64,000 nucleotides of DNA from Opisthocomus hoazin. Taxonomy: Eukaryota > Chordata > Aves > Opisthocomiformes > Opisthocomidae. Both the position numbers and the translations under genes were made by a program. This document shows positions 39,304 through 51,121 of the stretch, piece by piece. The stretch lies in assembly GCF_030867145.1 (NCBI RefSeq), contig NC_134427.1, positions 10,253,001 through 10,317,000 on the forward strand, read 5' to 3'. The notes beneath the pieces are model-generated. The model was not told the origin of the DNA, made no database searches, and saw only the letters and a program-made list of their open reading frames with translations. Every line of letters begins with the position of its first letter. The stretch's first letter is position 1.

Positions 39304-40422
39304 CTACAGCAAGGACTTGGGCCCCACTTCCTCGCCCGTGGGGGTCTCAGCATCTCTGAAGCAGCTCCCTTTCCTCAAAGAAGAGCTCTCTTGATGGCTA
39401 TTGAACTGATGAACTCGTCGCTTAAACAACCGATGGAGCTTCTCCTGGAACTGGTTCCCAATAAAGCAGTACAGCAAAGGGTTGATGCAGCTGTTGGCGA
39501 ATGCCATGCAGATACCAAACGGCAGTGCTCTGTCGATGATCCCCGTCACGTCACAGTTGTTGATGATGTTCATACGAGCCAAAGCATCCACAAACGTTAA
39601 AATGTGGAATGGGAGCCAGGAAATCAAGAAGGCCACAACAACAGCAGCCACCAGCTTTAGGACTTTGTCCCTCTTCTGCTTGTTTTTCCCAAACTCCTGT
39701 GCTTTGAGCAAGTGTCTCCTGATCCAGATGTAGCACGTGGTGATCACTGTCAAGGGGATGAAGAACCCAAGTGCATTTTTTAGGAAGGCTGTTGCCACAG
39801 ACCATTTTGCATAACTCTCATGAGGAAAGGCCATAATGCAAGCATTGACCCCCAAGCTTTCAATGTAGTGAGTGTCACGGAAATAAAAAGTTGGGAGGGA
39901 GGACAGACAGGCAAGGCCCCACACAACCAGGGCTATAAAATAAGCTTGTTCTGGAGTTCTTCTTTGAGAGCGAATAGGATGGACGATAGCATGGTATCGA
40001 TCGATGCTCATGCACGTAATGAAAAATATACTTGCAAACATGTTCAAACACAGGACAGAACTGGAGACTTTGCACATGAAAGACCCAAAGAACCAGTCAT
40101 ACCCCTGCGCGTAGTAGGTAGCCCAGAAGGGAAGGGTAGCAAGGCACAGCAAATCTGCCATGGCCAGGTTGAAAATGTAGATATTAGCAACTGTTTTGGG
40201 GCCATGGTGACGACAAAGGACCACAATCACCACGCTGTTGCCAACCAACCCCAGAATAAAAACCACAGAGAAGAGTGCTGGAATTAGTGAAAACCGATAA
40301 TCTGAAGAGGTAAGTGGGCAGGGACGGGACAAGTGCAATGCAGCCGATGAGTTTGTAAGTGCTGTAGAGAGGTCTTGGAGAGTTTCTCTGGTGGTGATGA
40401 CCAGGGAGTAGTTGCTCTGCAT
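39304..40422 (-). CDS. AGTR2: Angiotensin II type 2 receptor
   Basis: This is a class A G-protein-coupled receptor of 372 residues at the plasma membrane that binds angiotensin II and generally opposes type 1 receptor signalling. The seven helices lie at about residues 45-70, 80-104, 115-140, 159-179, 207-233, 255-280 and 292-318. Visible signatures are GN at 61-62, NLAMAD at 85-90, DRY at 141-143, WLPFH at 269-273 and NPLLY at 314-318. Cysteine pairs C117/C195 and C35/C290 are present, with N-glycosylation sites at N4 and N24. The ligand-binding residues known in the human receptor (R182, K215, D279, D297) have the same numbers here, which supports the ATG at 40420-40422 as the start. The frame stays open upstream to a likely splice acceptor, without another in-frame ATG. 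The C-terminal tail is about nine residues longer than in human. The coding region has no intron, as in other vertebrates. Confidence 0.96.
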   Translation of the reverse strand: MQSNYSLVITTRETLQDLSTALTNSSAALHLSRPCPLTSSDYRFSLIPALFSVVFILGLVGNSVVIVVLCRHHGPKTVANIYIFNLAMADLLCLATLPFWATYYAQGYDWFFGSFMCKVSSSVLCLNMFASIFFITCMSIDRYHAIVHPIRSQRRTPEQAYFIALVVWGLACLSSLPTFYFRDTHYIESLGVNACIMAFPHESYAKWSVATAFLKNALGFFIPLTVITTCYIWIRRHLLKAQEFGKNKQKRDKVLKLVAAVVVAFLISWLPFHILTFVDALARMNIINNCDVTGIIDRALPFGICMAFANSCINPLLYCFIGNQFQEKLHRLFKRRVHQFNSHQESSSLRKGSCFRDAETPTGEEVGPKSLL

Positions 40423-40496
40423 GTTGATGCTGGTGGAAGAGGGATTTTCTGCGGGAAATTCATGTGCTAGCAGCACTTTTCTGTCACATTGCTCAC

Positions 40497-40498
40497 CT
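40497..40498 (-). promoter_or_regulatory. AGTR2: Putative 3' splice site before the AGTR2 coding exon
   Basis: On the minus strand the sequence reads TTTCTGATCTGCAG and then the exon, whose first base would be 40496. Mammalian AGTR2 has untranslated 5' exons joined to a single coding exon, and this site would serve the same layout, leaving about 74 bp of 5' UTR before the ATG. The untranslated exons and promoter were not located. Confidence 0.55.
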
Positions 40499-43400
40499 GC
40501 AGATCAGAAACCACTTGTTAGACACGCTCTCTGCAGCTGTCTTAGCTCTAGCATCACAGTCACAATAAAATAAAAATCATTTAAAATTACGTCAGTGAGC
40601 TGAGTACTGAAATACCAGGCAACCCTGCTGGACTCCTTTCCTCTGTCCCACTGACAGGACACAATTAACCCTAGGGAGGTCACTGCACTTTTTAATTACC
40701 CTGGTAGAGAAGCGAGCAGCTGGGTTTTGTCTGTGATTACAGATGGTGCTTTGTGTGGCCAGCAGAGCAGAAAGATTATTGACTCAGGAGCTGGATATAT
40801 TCAGAAACTTCTGTGACCAAAGGCAGCACCGAAGCTCCTTGTGATCCCTTTCTCGGCTTTCTCATGCTATTTCCAGCATTCTGCGCAGTTGAAATAGTGT
40901 AGAAAGGCAGAACTTGCCAGTGGGGATCAGGTACTTCACACCCAAGGGTCCTGTGGGACTTCACAGGCATGAAAGCAACCTTTTAACAAGGCTATTAGGA
41001 AAGCAAGCTTTGACTGTTTTTAATTCACAAGGCTGGGTACAAAGACACTGAAGGGTCTTTGCCAAATGTCATTTACTGGCAGAGTCCTTTTCAAAGCAAA
41101 TCTGCATCTCTTGCTCTCATGACTGCTTTTAATCAGAAAAGTAAAAGAAATATTTTCAATGTAGATACAAGCAATAGACAGTCAAGTACTCAGTCCTTGA
41201 AGGCACTGGATTTAGTAGTATTTGCCATTCATTTAGAAAGATCAGGACTGGGTTTTGGTAGGGGAAAACACAGCTACAAAACAGCTAAAACAGGAGAGTT
41301 AATTGACAGGTCTGTCTTTGTTCCAGTTCCACAGCTTGTGTCTGCATTCTAAGCAGAACATTTTTCAAACTTTAAGACTTTATAGTCAATAAAGTAGATA
41401 TCATGCCTAAATATTGTATTTTATATAATAGAAAGTGATAATTCCTTTTTAATTAAGTCCTTATGGAACCAGTCAGGCATTTAAGAATTCTCAGGGGGCC
41501 CTAAAAACAACAGAAATTTTGATCAAGACAAGACAAAAGAGTTGGGTAAAGAACTTTCATTTAACAGAAGGCAATTGATCGTTTCAAAAGTATTTTTCTG
41601 TATTAACAGTTTAGTGTACCATAGCTTATCACTTGCTCAATGCAAACTATGCAATACGTTGCTTTGAATATACTGACAAAATTTAAATTTTAATTACATT
41701 GTTGCAACAATGAAAATTGAATAGGAGAATATTAATGCACATTTCTGCAGAGTGCTGGTATTTAAAGTCCCAAATACTCGATCACAAGCCCACATTCTGT
41801 CATCTAACATTAAACCAGAGGAAAGCTTTTTGTTTGAGGACGGCAAAGACTCAGGAGACGATTTGGAGCCCCATTTCACCTTTAACTCTTGTGTCTCAAA
41901 CCCCTCACTTTAACCTACAGAAACTGAAATCTTAGATCTAGTTATAAAGTGTTATGTAGCTGACTTACTCCTAATAGAGCAACCACACCATAATTAATTT
42001 TAGCTACATTAGTGAGAACAAAGTTTCATTGACAAACATGCTCCCCCCTCTGTAACTGCTTCTAAACTAGTCATTCCTACTATTACTTATGACACAATGA
42101 GTCATTTTAACACAAATTGAATCAAATCAATGGAAATTATGCTCTAAGACCAGACAGAAAACATACCTCTCAAACCTCACATTCGTCTGGATGTAGCTCT
42201 AGAATTACATGCTCCTTTTTTCTGTTTTCCTTCTAGCGAGTATCACCACCAGCAATCTGCTCTCTCGTATCTTCCGTTTTCCCACTGGGAGACTTTAACC
42301 TACATAACTCGAGAACTGAAATGTGAACCCCCGCCAGCTTCTTTTCCATTTGGAAACAAAATGGTTTGAGAACCCCCCTTTCCAAGGCCACGTGAGCACA
42401 TGCAGTAAATCAGAAGCGAGGAACCAGACAACCGAAAAAAAAAAAAAGAAAGCAGGCAAGAAAGAAAAAGGAAATTCGCAGAAATATGTCTGCGGGTTTC
42501 TACTGCAGCTCTTGGGCCAGGAGGATACACCCAGGTGCAACCCACTTCTGCCCCCCAGATGTGCATGCAACACCCATGAGCCTCCCCGCAAGATTCCTGC
42601 ATCTCTGAGGGCAGGGGGACTCCCATGCTCTCTGTGGAGCCCCAGCACTTGCTAACGCATTTGAGAGCGGAGGGGGCTGCTGGTCCTGGCAGAGCTGACC
42701 ATAATGTGGACTCACAGAGACAGAAAGCGAAGAAATATCACAGCATTCACACCAGCACTGCCTGTGTAAGAGGGCTGATCCTGTCTCCCAGTTAATAGGA
42801 CGGGAAAGCCACTGCCAAGTCCTTGTAAAAACATGCACGCTGCTCAAACCGAGGAGGGCAGCAGGAGAAACCCATATGGCAGAGAGCAGGCTTGGCTCTG
42901 AGGCTGCACTGGGGTAGCACACGACCAAAGTGAGCAGCTCGGCAACGTTGCGTGCCCATGCTGACTTCTCATTCACACAAAACTGAGTTTTTACATCTGC
43001 TTCTTCCTTGCATCATATGCTCCGCCTGGCCCCAGCCTCCTCTCCCTGGAAGGAACTCCAAGGGCGCTGCTGGAGGATGAGTACTGGGGCAAAGTAAGCA
43101 TCCGTAAGCCGTAAACATTTTGCCCTGATACTCTGAGTGTGATCTTCTCTACAGCAGCAGCCCATCTGCTGGGGACACGTGTGCTGTGCTTCCCAGGCAA
43201 GGCTGCACGTTCCAGAAGGAAAGCAACTACAGAAGTCTCTGCCAGTGACACGTCCCTTCGCCCCAGCCAGGTGCTGCTGGCTGGCTGTCCATCATCAGCT
43301 GGGGCTGGGCACAAGCTCATCCCGTTCTTTGAACACCAGCGCAGCCTTGCAGCAAGGGGTATCCAGCCGCAGCGGCTTGGGGGAACCCTGGTACCTGCCC

Positions 43401-45337
43401 TTACTCTGGGACTGTGCAGCACACCAGAGGCAACTGGCATCGCAGGCTCGATAACCAGCTCTGCTGACATCGAGGCGACCCAGAAGAGAGACGAAACAGG
43501 GAAAATAGCATATTCAGAGGAACAGAGTGTTGAGCAGGCTGTGGAGAACAAGCTCACTTTTCTGCCCAGCTGTGTCTTTGACCCAGAAAGAGCTGCAGAG
43601 AGTGCTGGAAAAGCTCATCAGCAAACGCACATCCCCTGGAGGAGAGCACTACTTCTCAAGGCATGGAGAGGAGTCCTTGACAGCTTTTGGCTTTATCTAC
43701 CTCATATTAAGAGTCCAGCTCTTGGCATTTTCTGTGCAAAAGGACCGTGGGTTATTTAAAGCAGGGGAATCCCACGCAGCATTTCTATTTATCGCAGTGC
43801 AGCTGATTTACTGCTTCACAGACATGACGACAGTCAGTGGACAGGACTGTCAGACTGCAAGCACACGCAGCGCCTGTGCTTGGGGCAAACACTGGATAGG
43901 AAAGAAAGCTGAAATAGCTCAATGAAATGACCCGCTGAGAGCAGATAAAACAGAAATAGACCCCAACATCACAGGTGTCTTGAGGGAGGGTAATACTAAA
44001 TCACTGCACAGGATGGGAGACCTGATCTGTTCCAAAGGCTCGAGTACTGCATGTCACAGCCAGAGTCAGGCAACACACATGTCAGCACATCCTCCCCAAC
44101 GCACACACTCACACTCCATAAATGTTTAGTTTAACTTTGGGGCACACCTTCCTCTTCGTTTTCCCACTCATTCCTCCCCACCCTCATTTGAGGTTATCAT
44201 GGAAAAGGCAGTGGAGGAGGGGAGACACCCTGGAACCACTGAAATTTGCATTACTCAACAAATATAAAGGAAATCTGTAAAGGAAACAGTAATCCATAAC
44301 AGCATGGGGGCTGAAAAAGTCAAGACTTAACTAAAAAGCTTGAATGTGAAGAATTGCACTCAGTTCCCACATACTACAACCACTACCACTTGTTTTGTTC
44401 AACAGGCATTAAACAGACAATGCAATGCACCTTCTGGAGACACTGCAAGAACTCTGTCCTTGCTTTAAGCCAAACATCCAGCAAGCAGGTCAGTAGGACC
44501 AATTGGGATATGCAAGCACAGAGGTCGTGTGTCCTACTGCAAAGAAGAAGACACGCACCTTTTGCCACCAGTCCCCCCTGTACCTATACAGCCTCAGGTC
44601 CGGAGGACTGCTGGCTCTCAGGTGAGTGACCTGAGATGTTAGCACTCACTGTGACCCATTTTCATTCAATTTTTTACTAACAGTATGTGACAGGACACCC
44701 TCAGCCAGGAATTCTTGCTGCTAGTTGCTTTGCACACAAACAACCGGTGAAAGATTTTGCTCCATCCTTCATCAAACATCCAGCACACTTTGTAAGCAGG
44801 GGAAAAAGTCAAATGCATGAGAATGTTTATTTTGCAAAGATAACAAACACAAATTGTTTAGATTTAAATATAACATTTTCCTTTCCAGATGCACTTTTGA
44901 TCCTCACAGATACTGACTGTGTCTATTCTGTTCTACCTCCAAAATTGTTTGAAATTTTGTGCTGGGTTCATAACTCTTAGTAGATGAGAGAAGGGCCTGC
45001 TGCACCTGGTGCACTGGGGGTCATACCTCGGGCTGCCATTTGCCAAGTCCTGCTCCCATCTTCCTCCCCAATGTATCCCATTCCTTATGTGATCCCAAGT
45101 TCTCACTCCAAAGCTCCACTTAGCCAATGTACAATCTCCCTCCCTCTTCTATTTTCCCCACTATTTCTTTCTTCCTCACCCTATTTCTGAGCATCGCCCG
45201 TACATGAATGGCTGGGAAACAGAAGGTACACCCGATGCGGACGCCCACGCTGTCCATGCACAAGCCAACCTTGTGCCATGTAGTGCTGCAGCTGAGCTAA
45301 CGCCCCTTCAGCTTGCGGGACATGTTTGTCCAGCTCC
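40499..45337. other. 5' flank of AGTR2, probably with its untranslated exons
   Basis: No coding exon was recognised. The part at about 42480-43760 is richer in GC than its surroundings and carries overlapping open frames of 188 codons (minus) and 206 codons (plus) that resemble no known protein. By position this region could hold the upstream exons or promoter of AGTR2, but I cannot show it. Confidence 0.35.
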
Positions 45338-45342
45338 CACAG

Positions 45343-45910
45343 TGTCCTGCCTTCAGCTGGGACAGAGTTAATTTTCCTCCCAGTAGTTGCTGTGTTTTGG
45401 ATCTAGTGGAGGAAGCATGTTGATAACACTGACATTTTTAGTTGCTGCTAAGAAATTAGGACTTTTTTTAGTTTCCAATATTGAGCTACTGAGCAGGTGT
45501 GCAGGAGATGAGCAGGAGCACAGCCAGGCAAGGGAAATATTCTATACCATAGACATCACATTCAGTTTATAAATGGGCTTGGTTGGGGGGTAGGAATCCT
45601 CTTTTTCCAAGAGTTTGAACTTTTCCATGAGTTCAGTCTTTTTTTCAGAAGTTCCGTGAAATCCACGAGAGCAGTCTCTGCTCGGGGACTGGCTGTGAAT
45701 CGGTCATCCGGTGGTGAGGAAAATTGTATTGTGTATAGCTTGTTTTGCATGTTCATTACTATTAGTAGTAGTCGTATTTCATCTCTTTATCTCAACCCAT
45801 GAGTTTCCCCTCCCGTCCATTCTCCTCCCCATCCCACTGCAGGGGAAGGGGAGGGGGGAGCGAGCAGCTGTCCGGTGCTTGGCTGCAGGACGCCAGGTTA
45901 AACCATGACG
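45343..45910 (+). mobile_element. Solo LTR of an endogenous retrovirus (5-bp duplication)
   Basis: The block starts with TGTCCTG and the 'cagctgggacagagttaat' stretch, which I recognise as the start of an LTR abundant in birds. It ends at 'ggttaaaccatgacg', where related copies end in CA. It contains a TATA-like 'tttataaat' at about 45566-45574 and the 'tttatctcaaccca' block near 45784-45798. The word CACAG directly precedes it (45338-45342) and directly follows it (45911-45915), a clean 5-bp target-site duplication. No internal retroviral genes flank it, so it arose by recombination between the two LTRs of a former provirus. Length is 568 bp. Confidence 0.88.
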
Positions 45911-45915
45911 CACAG

Positions 45916-48900
45916 CCAGTTGGTAAACCCAGCACACCAGCATCAGAGCCTAGCACAGAGCTCAGCACAGGGGCAGAGTGTCTGGGCTTTTTACTGTTCA
46001 TCTGGTTGCAAAGTTACAAAACCTGGGAGTTTTCACCACAAGATGACCTGTTTGGTGTTAAATGGTGAGGAGTTGCTGCTTCCTGGGGCATGTATTTGGG
46101 GAAGGATTTTATGCATGTGTTTTATACCAAGAAAAAAAAAACCACAATTCAAAAGAAGCAAGAAATTTTGCTGCGTGTTCACACACAGCACTCAGGTTTA
46201 CTTTTCTATCCTCAAGCCCATACACCTAAAGAGGTCACTAGAAGTGTTTAAAAAAAAGCCAACCCAAATCAAACCTCCCAAAAAACAAAACAAAAATAAC
46301 TTTCAAAGCCACACACACACAAAATTCAAATAGCAATTTCTCATCAATTGTGAAAATTAGAAAGAAAAAAAAAAAGGCACACGTACCCCAAGTCCTAGGT
46401 CTTGGTTTTTGTAGGGAAGTGCTGCTGTCAGGAATGCAACATTCCTAATGGCAGCGTATTCGACCATGCCAGCAGACTGTCAGAGCCAGCTCTTGAGGTT
46501 AAACCTTGCCAGCTTGCCAAATCCTCAAAACAATGTGGGATCCATGGAATGTATTCATGACCTTGATTTGATCCTTTTGGAGAAAGCAAAGGGGCGGGGG
46601 GGGGGAGCGGGGAATCTCTCATAAATGCCCTCCGCAGAATGCATAGCCCAATGTAGGTCAGTATAGCCCTGACCCCTTTGGTACTGACTTACAGCAGGAT
46701 GCCCTGACTCCCTGGTCCCTGGGCTGGTGGCAGGAGCTGGAGACCCAGCACCCACACACTGCTGCGGGAACGATGATTGCCATCGTGCTGGATGGCGCAT
46801 TTGCATCGTGCTGAACAACAGGCTTTTTGCACATACACACCCCGAAACCATCCTGCCTGCAGCTGGGTTCCTCCAGCACTCCATGAACTTTTATATGCAT
46901 TCCTCCTTCCCGCATTTGTTTGTTTAAGGGTTTCTTTAGGGATTAATTGCTCGGTCTTGCAAGTAAGATTGGAGTATCCACCTCGTCCTTCCCAAGCCCC
47001 AGAGCACTCTTGCACAGAAGGCGGCTTTCTCACATCCTTTCTGGGGTCTTAAGGAGGAGTGCAGTTGTGAGCAGCGACCAGTTGAAAATTGATGGCTGAG
47101 GCAGCCAGTCCTGCTCACACCCAGCATCCGAGGTTCTTGCCTTGTCATGCTGGGTCTTAACGCTGTCTCACAGACCTCTGAGGCATGATCAGTTCTGACA
47201 GTGGGTGTCTGCAAACCCAGTGTTTTGGCCAGGAGGCAGAACTACTAGCATATTTAAAGGGGAGACCTTGGTCAGTGTTCTGCTTTTCCTCCTGGAGCCA
47301 GGATTTCACGTGGAAGGACCGAGCAGGCCTGGAGAAATCTCTGCTTACCCACTTTGCAGCAGCACAGCAGTGAACACAAGGGCCATCCAGCCAGGACCCA
47401 TCAGAGCATGGTATCAGAGAGATCTGCTCCTATTAATCCACTGGAAGAAGTCAGTTCTTGAAGCAGTTCAGCATGTAGAGTGTGACAGAGGCAGTTTGGA
47501 GGAAAGAGGGACACCCCTTCCACCTCCAGCATGCAAAAAACTTTTCCAAATAATTTCTTTTATGAGATGTTTGTGTCCAGCCGACAGCGCTGCCAAGACC
47601 AAGACTATCTACCATGACATTGTTCGTTCAAATAATCAGCTGTAAGAATTTTACAAGTTACTAAAAGTAGTAAAGAAAACAAGCACTTAAGTGACTTTGG
47701 AAACGTGCTGCACCCGTTGCTATTAAAGGCAGCGGGGGCACATGCGCCCTGGCACAGCTGCCCGCGCTCAGGGGGAACGTCACGGCACATGGCCAGAGCT
47801 CCGTTCCCGAGAGCTGCACAGCTTCGAGCCATGGCCCCAGACAAAGATAAACCACCAGGCACCAGGGCTTGCCCACAATTGGCACAGAGCCTGAATCCCG
47901 CTGACGCAGCTATGGCCAAAGCCCAGCAGTTCAGCAACTGAGATCTGCTCAGTCTGATCACAATGGGAACCCACTTTCAGCTTTCATAAAGAACAATTTT
48001 TCATCACAGGTCGTTTTCTCCTGCTTGCTTCTCCCAGACCAGTTGCTGTGATGAGAAGCAGAAGTCAAGACATTGATGCCCACTGCTTGTGACAGAGAGC
48101 TCCCTCCTGTCTAACTTCTGCTTTATTACTATTAATATATGTGTATATAACCCGACATTCAAAGAACATGGGAGCATACTTCACGTTTCTTTTTAGGGTC
48201 TCAAAGGGAATTTTTAGGAAGAGCTAGGACTCTGTGGCCAGATTTACAGAGCTACAGAGTACACAGAGGGGTCTCTTTCCAGAGATTCTTTAAAAATAAA
48301 AATTTTCCTTCCTTCACTGTTTTGAACTATACTCACTGCAAGCATCACTTGCCACTTATTAAGTGTTTTTGTCAGGAATTTCTCTTCTGTACCAAAAGTG
48401 CTGAGACACACATGAAAGAAAGTTCACCAGCTAGATAAACCTTTGGGGAAATCAAAATATTCTTGACACTCGGGTATCCCAACTTATTTAACCCTCTGTT
48501 TAATCAACAAAGCTATTAAGTGATTCTGCTCACCCCACCCTTGCCCACCAGAAAGTTTAAAGAAAGCAAACCTTCCTCCTTTAACTCAGTAGACCAGCAA
48601 GACCATCCCAAAGTAGATGTTTGGACTGCTGGTATCAAACTTTGGTTCTGTAAAGAGAACACAGCTCCTTCAAATCTGCAGTATTAGGCAAGGCTCTTGA
48701 CATCAGCTACAAACAATTTCTGAAGTGGGTGTTCTGGGCTATAAATCCCAAATGTCAGATAAATCAGTGACTGAAGAAAAGACAGAACACAATTGTGGTC
48801 ATGCAATGAGTGGAATACTTTTTAACAGACGACTTGCAGTGGCTCAGCCTTTCCATTAAAGCCGGAAGGATGAGCTGCTTCGGCCAAGACACATGATGCA

Positions 48901-51115
48901 CTCCAGAAAACCTTCCCAGCAGACAGAGTGAGGCAACCAAAATCCCCGCATGCGGAGCACAAAGAGCTGAACCTGGAAAAGACAACCCAAAGTTCAACCA
49001 AGAATGCTCGTAATTGAACGTAGCAGGAAAATATTTGTTAAAATAAATATTTGTTAAAAAGGTAGCTAGAGAGAAATATCATGTGGTTGTTCTTCTCAAG
49101 AACCATGTCTTTACCTTGTCTCTGCAGCATCCAAAGCAGTAGCAACGCTGGCTACTGCTGACTGCAGTGATGATGTTCAGGAAGATGAAGGTGAACAGGC
49201 AATGCTGAGCACTTCTCACAAAGGAGCGCTGGGCACTGCAGCACGCACAGGACATAGCTGGGATCATTACCTTCAATCAACACTCAGCCCCCAGCAAAGG
49301 TTTAGCTCTCCACGGTGTTGAGTGACGGTACACTGCTACGTTGCTTCCACTCAAGGGCAGCTGCAACCAGAGCTGCCATCTGTACACGTGGCCAAGGCAG
49401 CAGCCTCAGCCGAAATCCTGGCAAGGCAGCTGCCACCCCCCGTGCATTGTGAAATTGTTACAGGGAGCAGCTGGAATTGCCAAATCCATAACAAGGGCTA
49501 AAAATCTGGTCATTTCGATACTTCTGGGCTTCCTTGGGCCTGCAGGCTCTGAAGCAAGGAAACATTCTGCAGTTGTGTGGTCCTGTTTCACCACTATGTT
49601 TTTGTCCAGTTAAGCAACATCTGGCAATGATGAGCTCTAAGAGCTGCATGCTTTTGGTCTCTGAAAATTTCCAATATGAAATCAAGGAGAATTAGAGAGC
49701 GAACTGGGCTTAAATAAGGCCTAGAACATGGCACCATTTCTAGAATTACAACCAGAAATAAAGCCTGTATAGAATAAAAAGGACACAAGAGAAAGAAATC
49801 CAGCTTCTTCAGCATGAGCTACAAAACTTCAGCTAGAGGTGAGACCATTCCTAGAAGACACAGAGCAGCTCACTCCTCCTGCACAGAGACCAGCAGAAGC
49901 CTGTGTCCTTCACAGGGACGCACAGGCAAAGTTGTGGAGCAATGGATATTCATAGCTGTGCTACAGCAGGAGGCAAGAGAAGCCGTGGAGACCCCAGCAG
50001 TGGGATACCCCTCCAAAGTGATATCCTCGAAGGAGCAGTCCCAGCTGAGCCAGGCATACAGAAAACAAAGATTCACCCACCAAAACCTTCGGCATGGCCC
50101 CAGACATGGGTAGCTGGATGGGGTGCGCAGTGCACATTTCCACATTCCTCCAGGGCTCCCAGGAGAAGCCGCTTGGCAAGGTGCTGTCACTGCTGCTCTC
50201 AGGGTGAAAACCAGATTTTGGCCCCCAGTAACACTGCGGCAAAGCCTGTCTAACTAAATAAATGATGTTGTTTACAGCTGGAAGATGGTCTCCATTACAC
50301 AACACAGCCATCCCAGCCAAGCTCCCAGGAGAAACTATTCTTTGAGAGGTTATTGCTTGAAAAAATGAAGAAGAAAACAGAACTAGCTGAAGCCAACACA
50401 GCGCTTTAAGAGCACAGGAAACCTAATCTGTGTCTGCAGAGAAAAAATAGATCTGCAAATTTGTTTAATTTACACTTACTGTTGGGCATATCATATATCT
50501 GGGATTTTAGCCACTATCTGGACAGAGCTGGGAGAGCAGGGCAGAGAAAGGAAAGCCAAATCTGTAAAACATGGGAGGGGGGGAAGCTAAAACAGATCAA
50601 GAAATTAAGAGCAGGGAAATGCACCTGTAGGGAGGCAACTGAGATAAGATCATTTAAATATGTCAAAAACATGAGAACTCCAGAAAGAAGCTAGGCAGAA
50701 AACAAAAATCAAATGAGTGAGAAAAAACAGGAGCAGCAACTGTGTCACTGGTTGCCCTACTGACACATCTGCTGCCAGGCTTGAGTCTAGTCCTCTTGGC
50801 ATCACAAGCAAAATAATCAGCCTGCAGATTGCTGACCCCTGGCTGCTGGGTGCAATCAGCCATCAGCCCCGCGACTGCACTGTTCTTTCGCACTCTGGAT
50901 ATAGGAGTTTTAGTGCAGAGGAGCCACAGCCATCGACAGGCTCAGGGCTCAGTCACAGCTCCGCTTTCCTCAGCATCTGAATCACTGCCTGAGCTAAGGG
51001 CATCTGCCGGCATCTGCAGCCACATCAGAGTGAGAGCCCCTCATCTCACATCTGAACAGCAGAGCCACTCTCAGCTGTCTTTGCTGAAGCCCTAACTGGA
51101 GACAAGTACAAAATT
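45916..51115. other. Non-coding spacer between two solo LTRs
   Basis: It holds a G-run of ten bases within 46591-46612, a short CA run near 46310-46320 and A-runs near 46130 and 46360. Many open frames of 60-146 codons overlap in conflicting frames, and I recognise none as a gene. Confidence 0.4.
46591..46612 (+). repeat. G-rich tract
   Basis: Runs of 4, 10 and 4 guanines separated by 1 and 3 bases. Such a tract could form a G-quadruplex. No gene start is seen next to it. Confidence 0.7.
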
Positions 51116-51121
51116 CCCCCC

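Noticed and set aside
39820-40287. Plus-strand open frame of 155 codons
   Set aside because: It lies antisense within the AGTR2 coding exon and resembles nothing; it is a shadow of the receptor.
40423-40476. AGTR2 start 54 bp further upstream
   Set aside because: The codon at 40474-40476 is GTG, not ATG. The ATG at 40420-40422 gives the human residue numbering at K215, D279 and D297.
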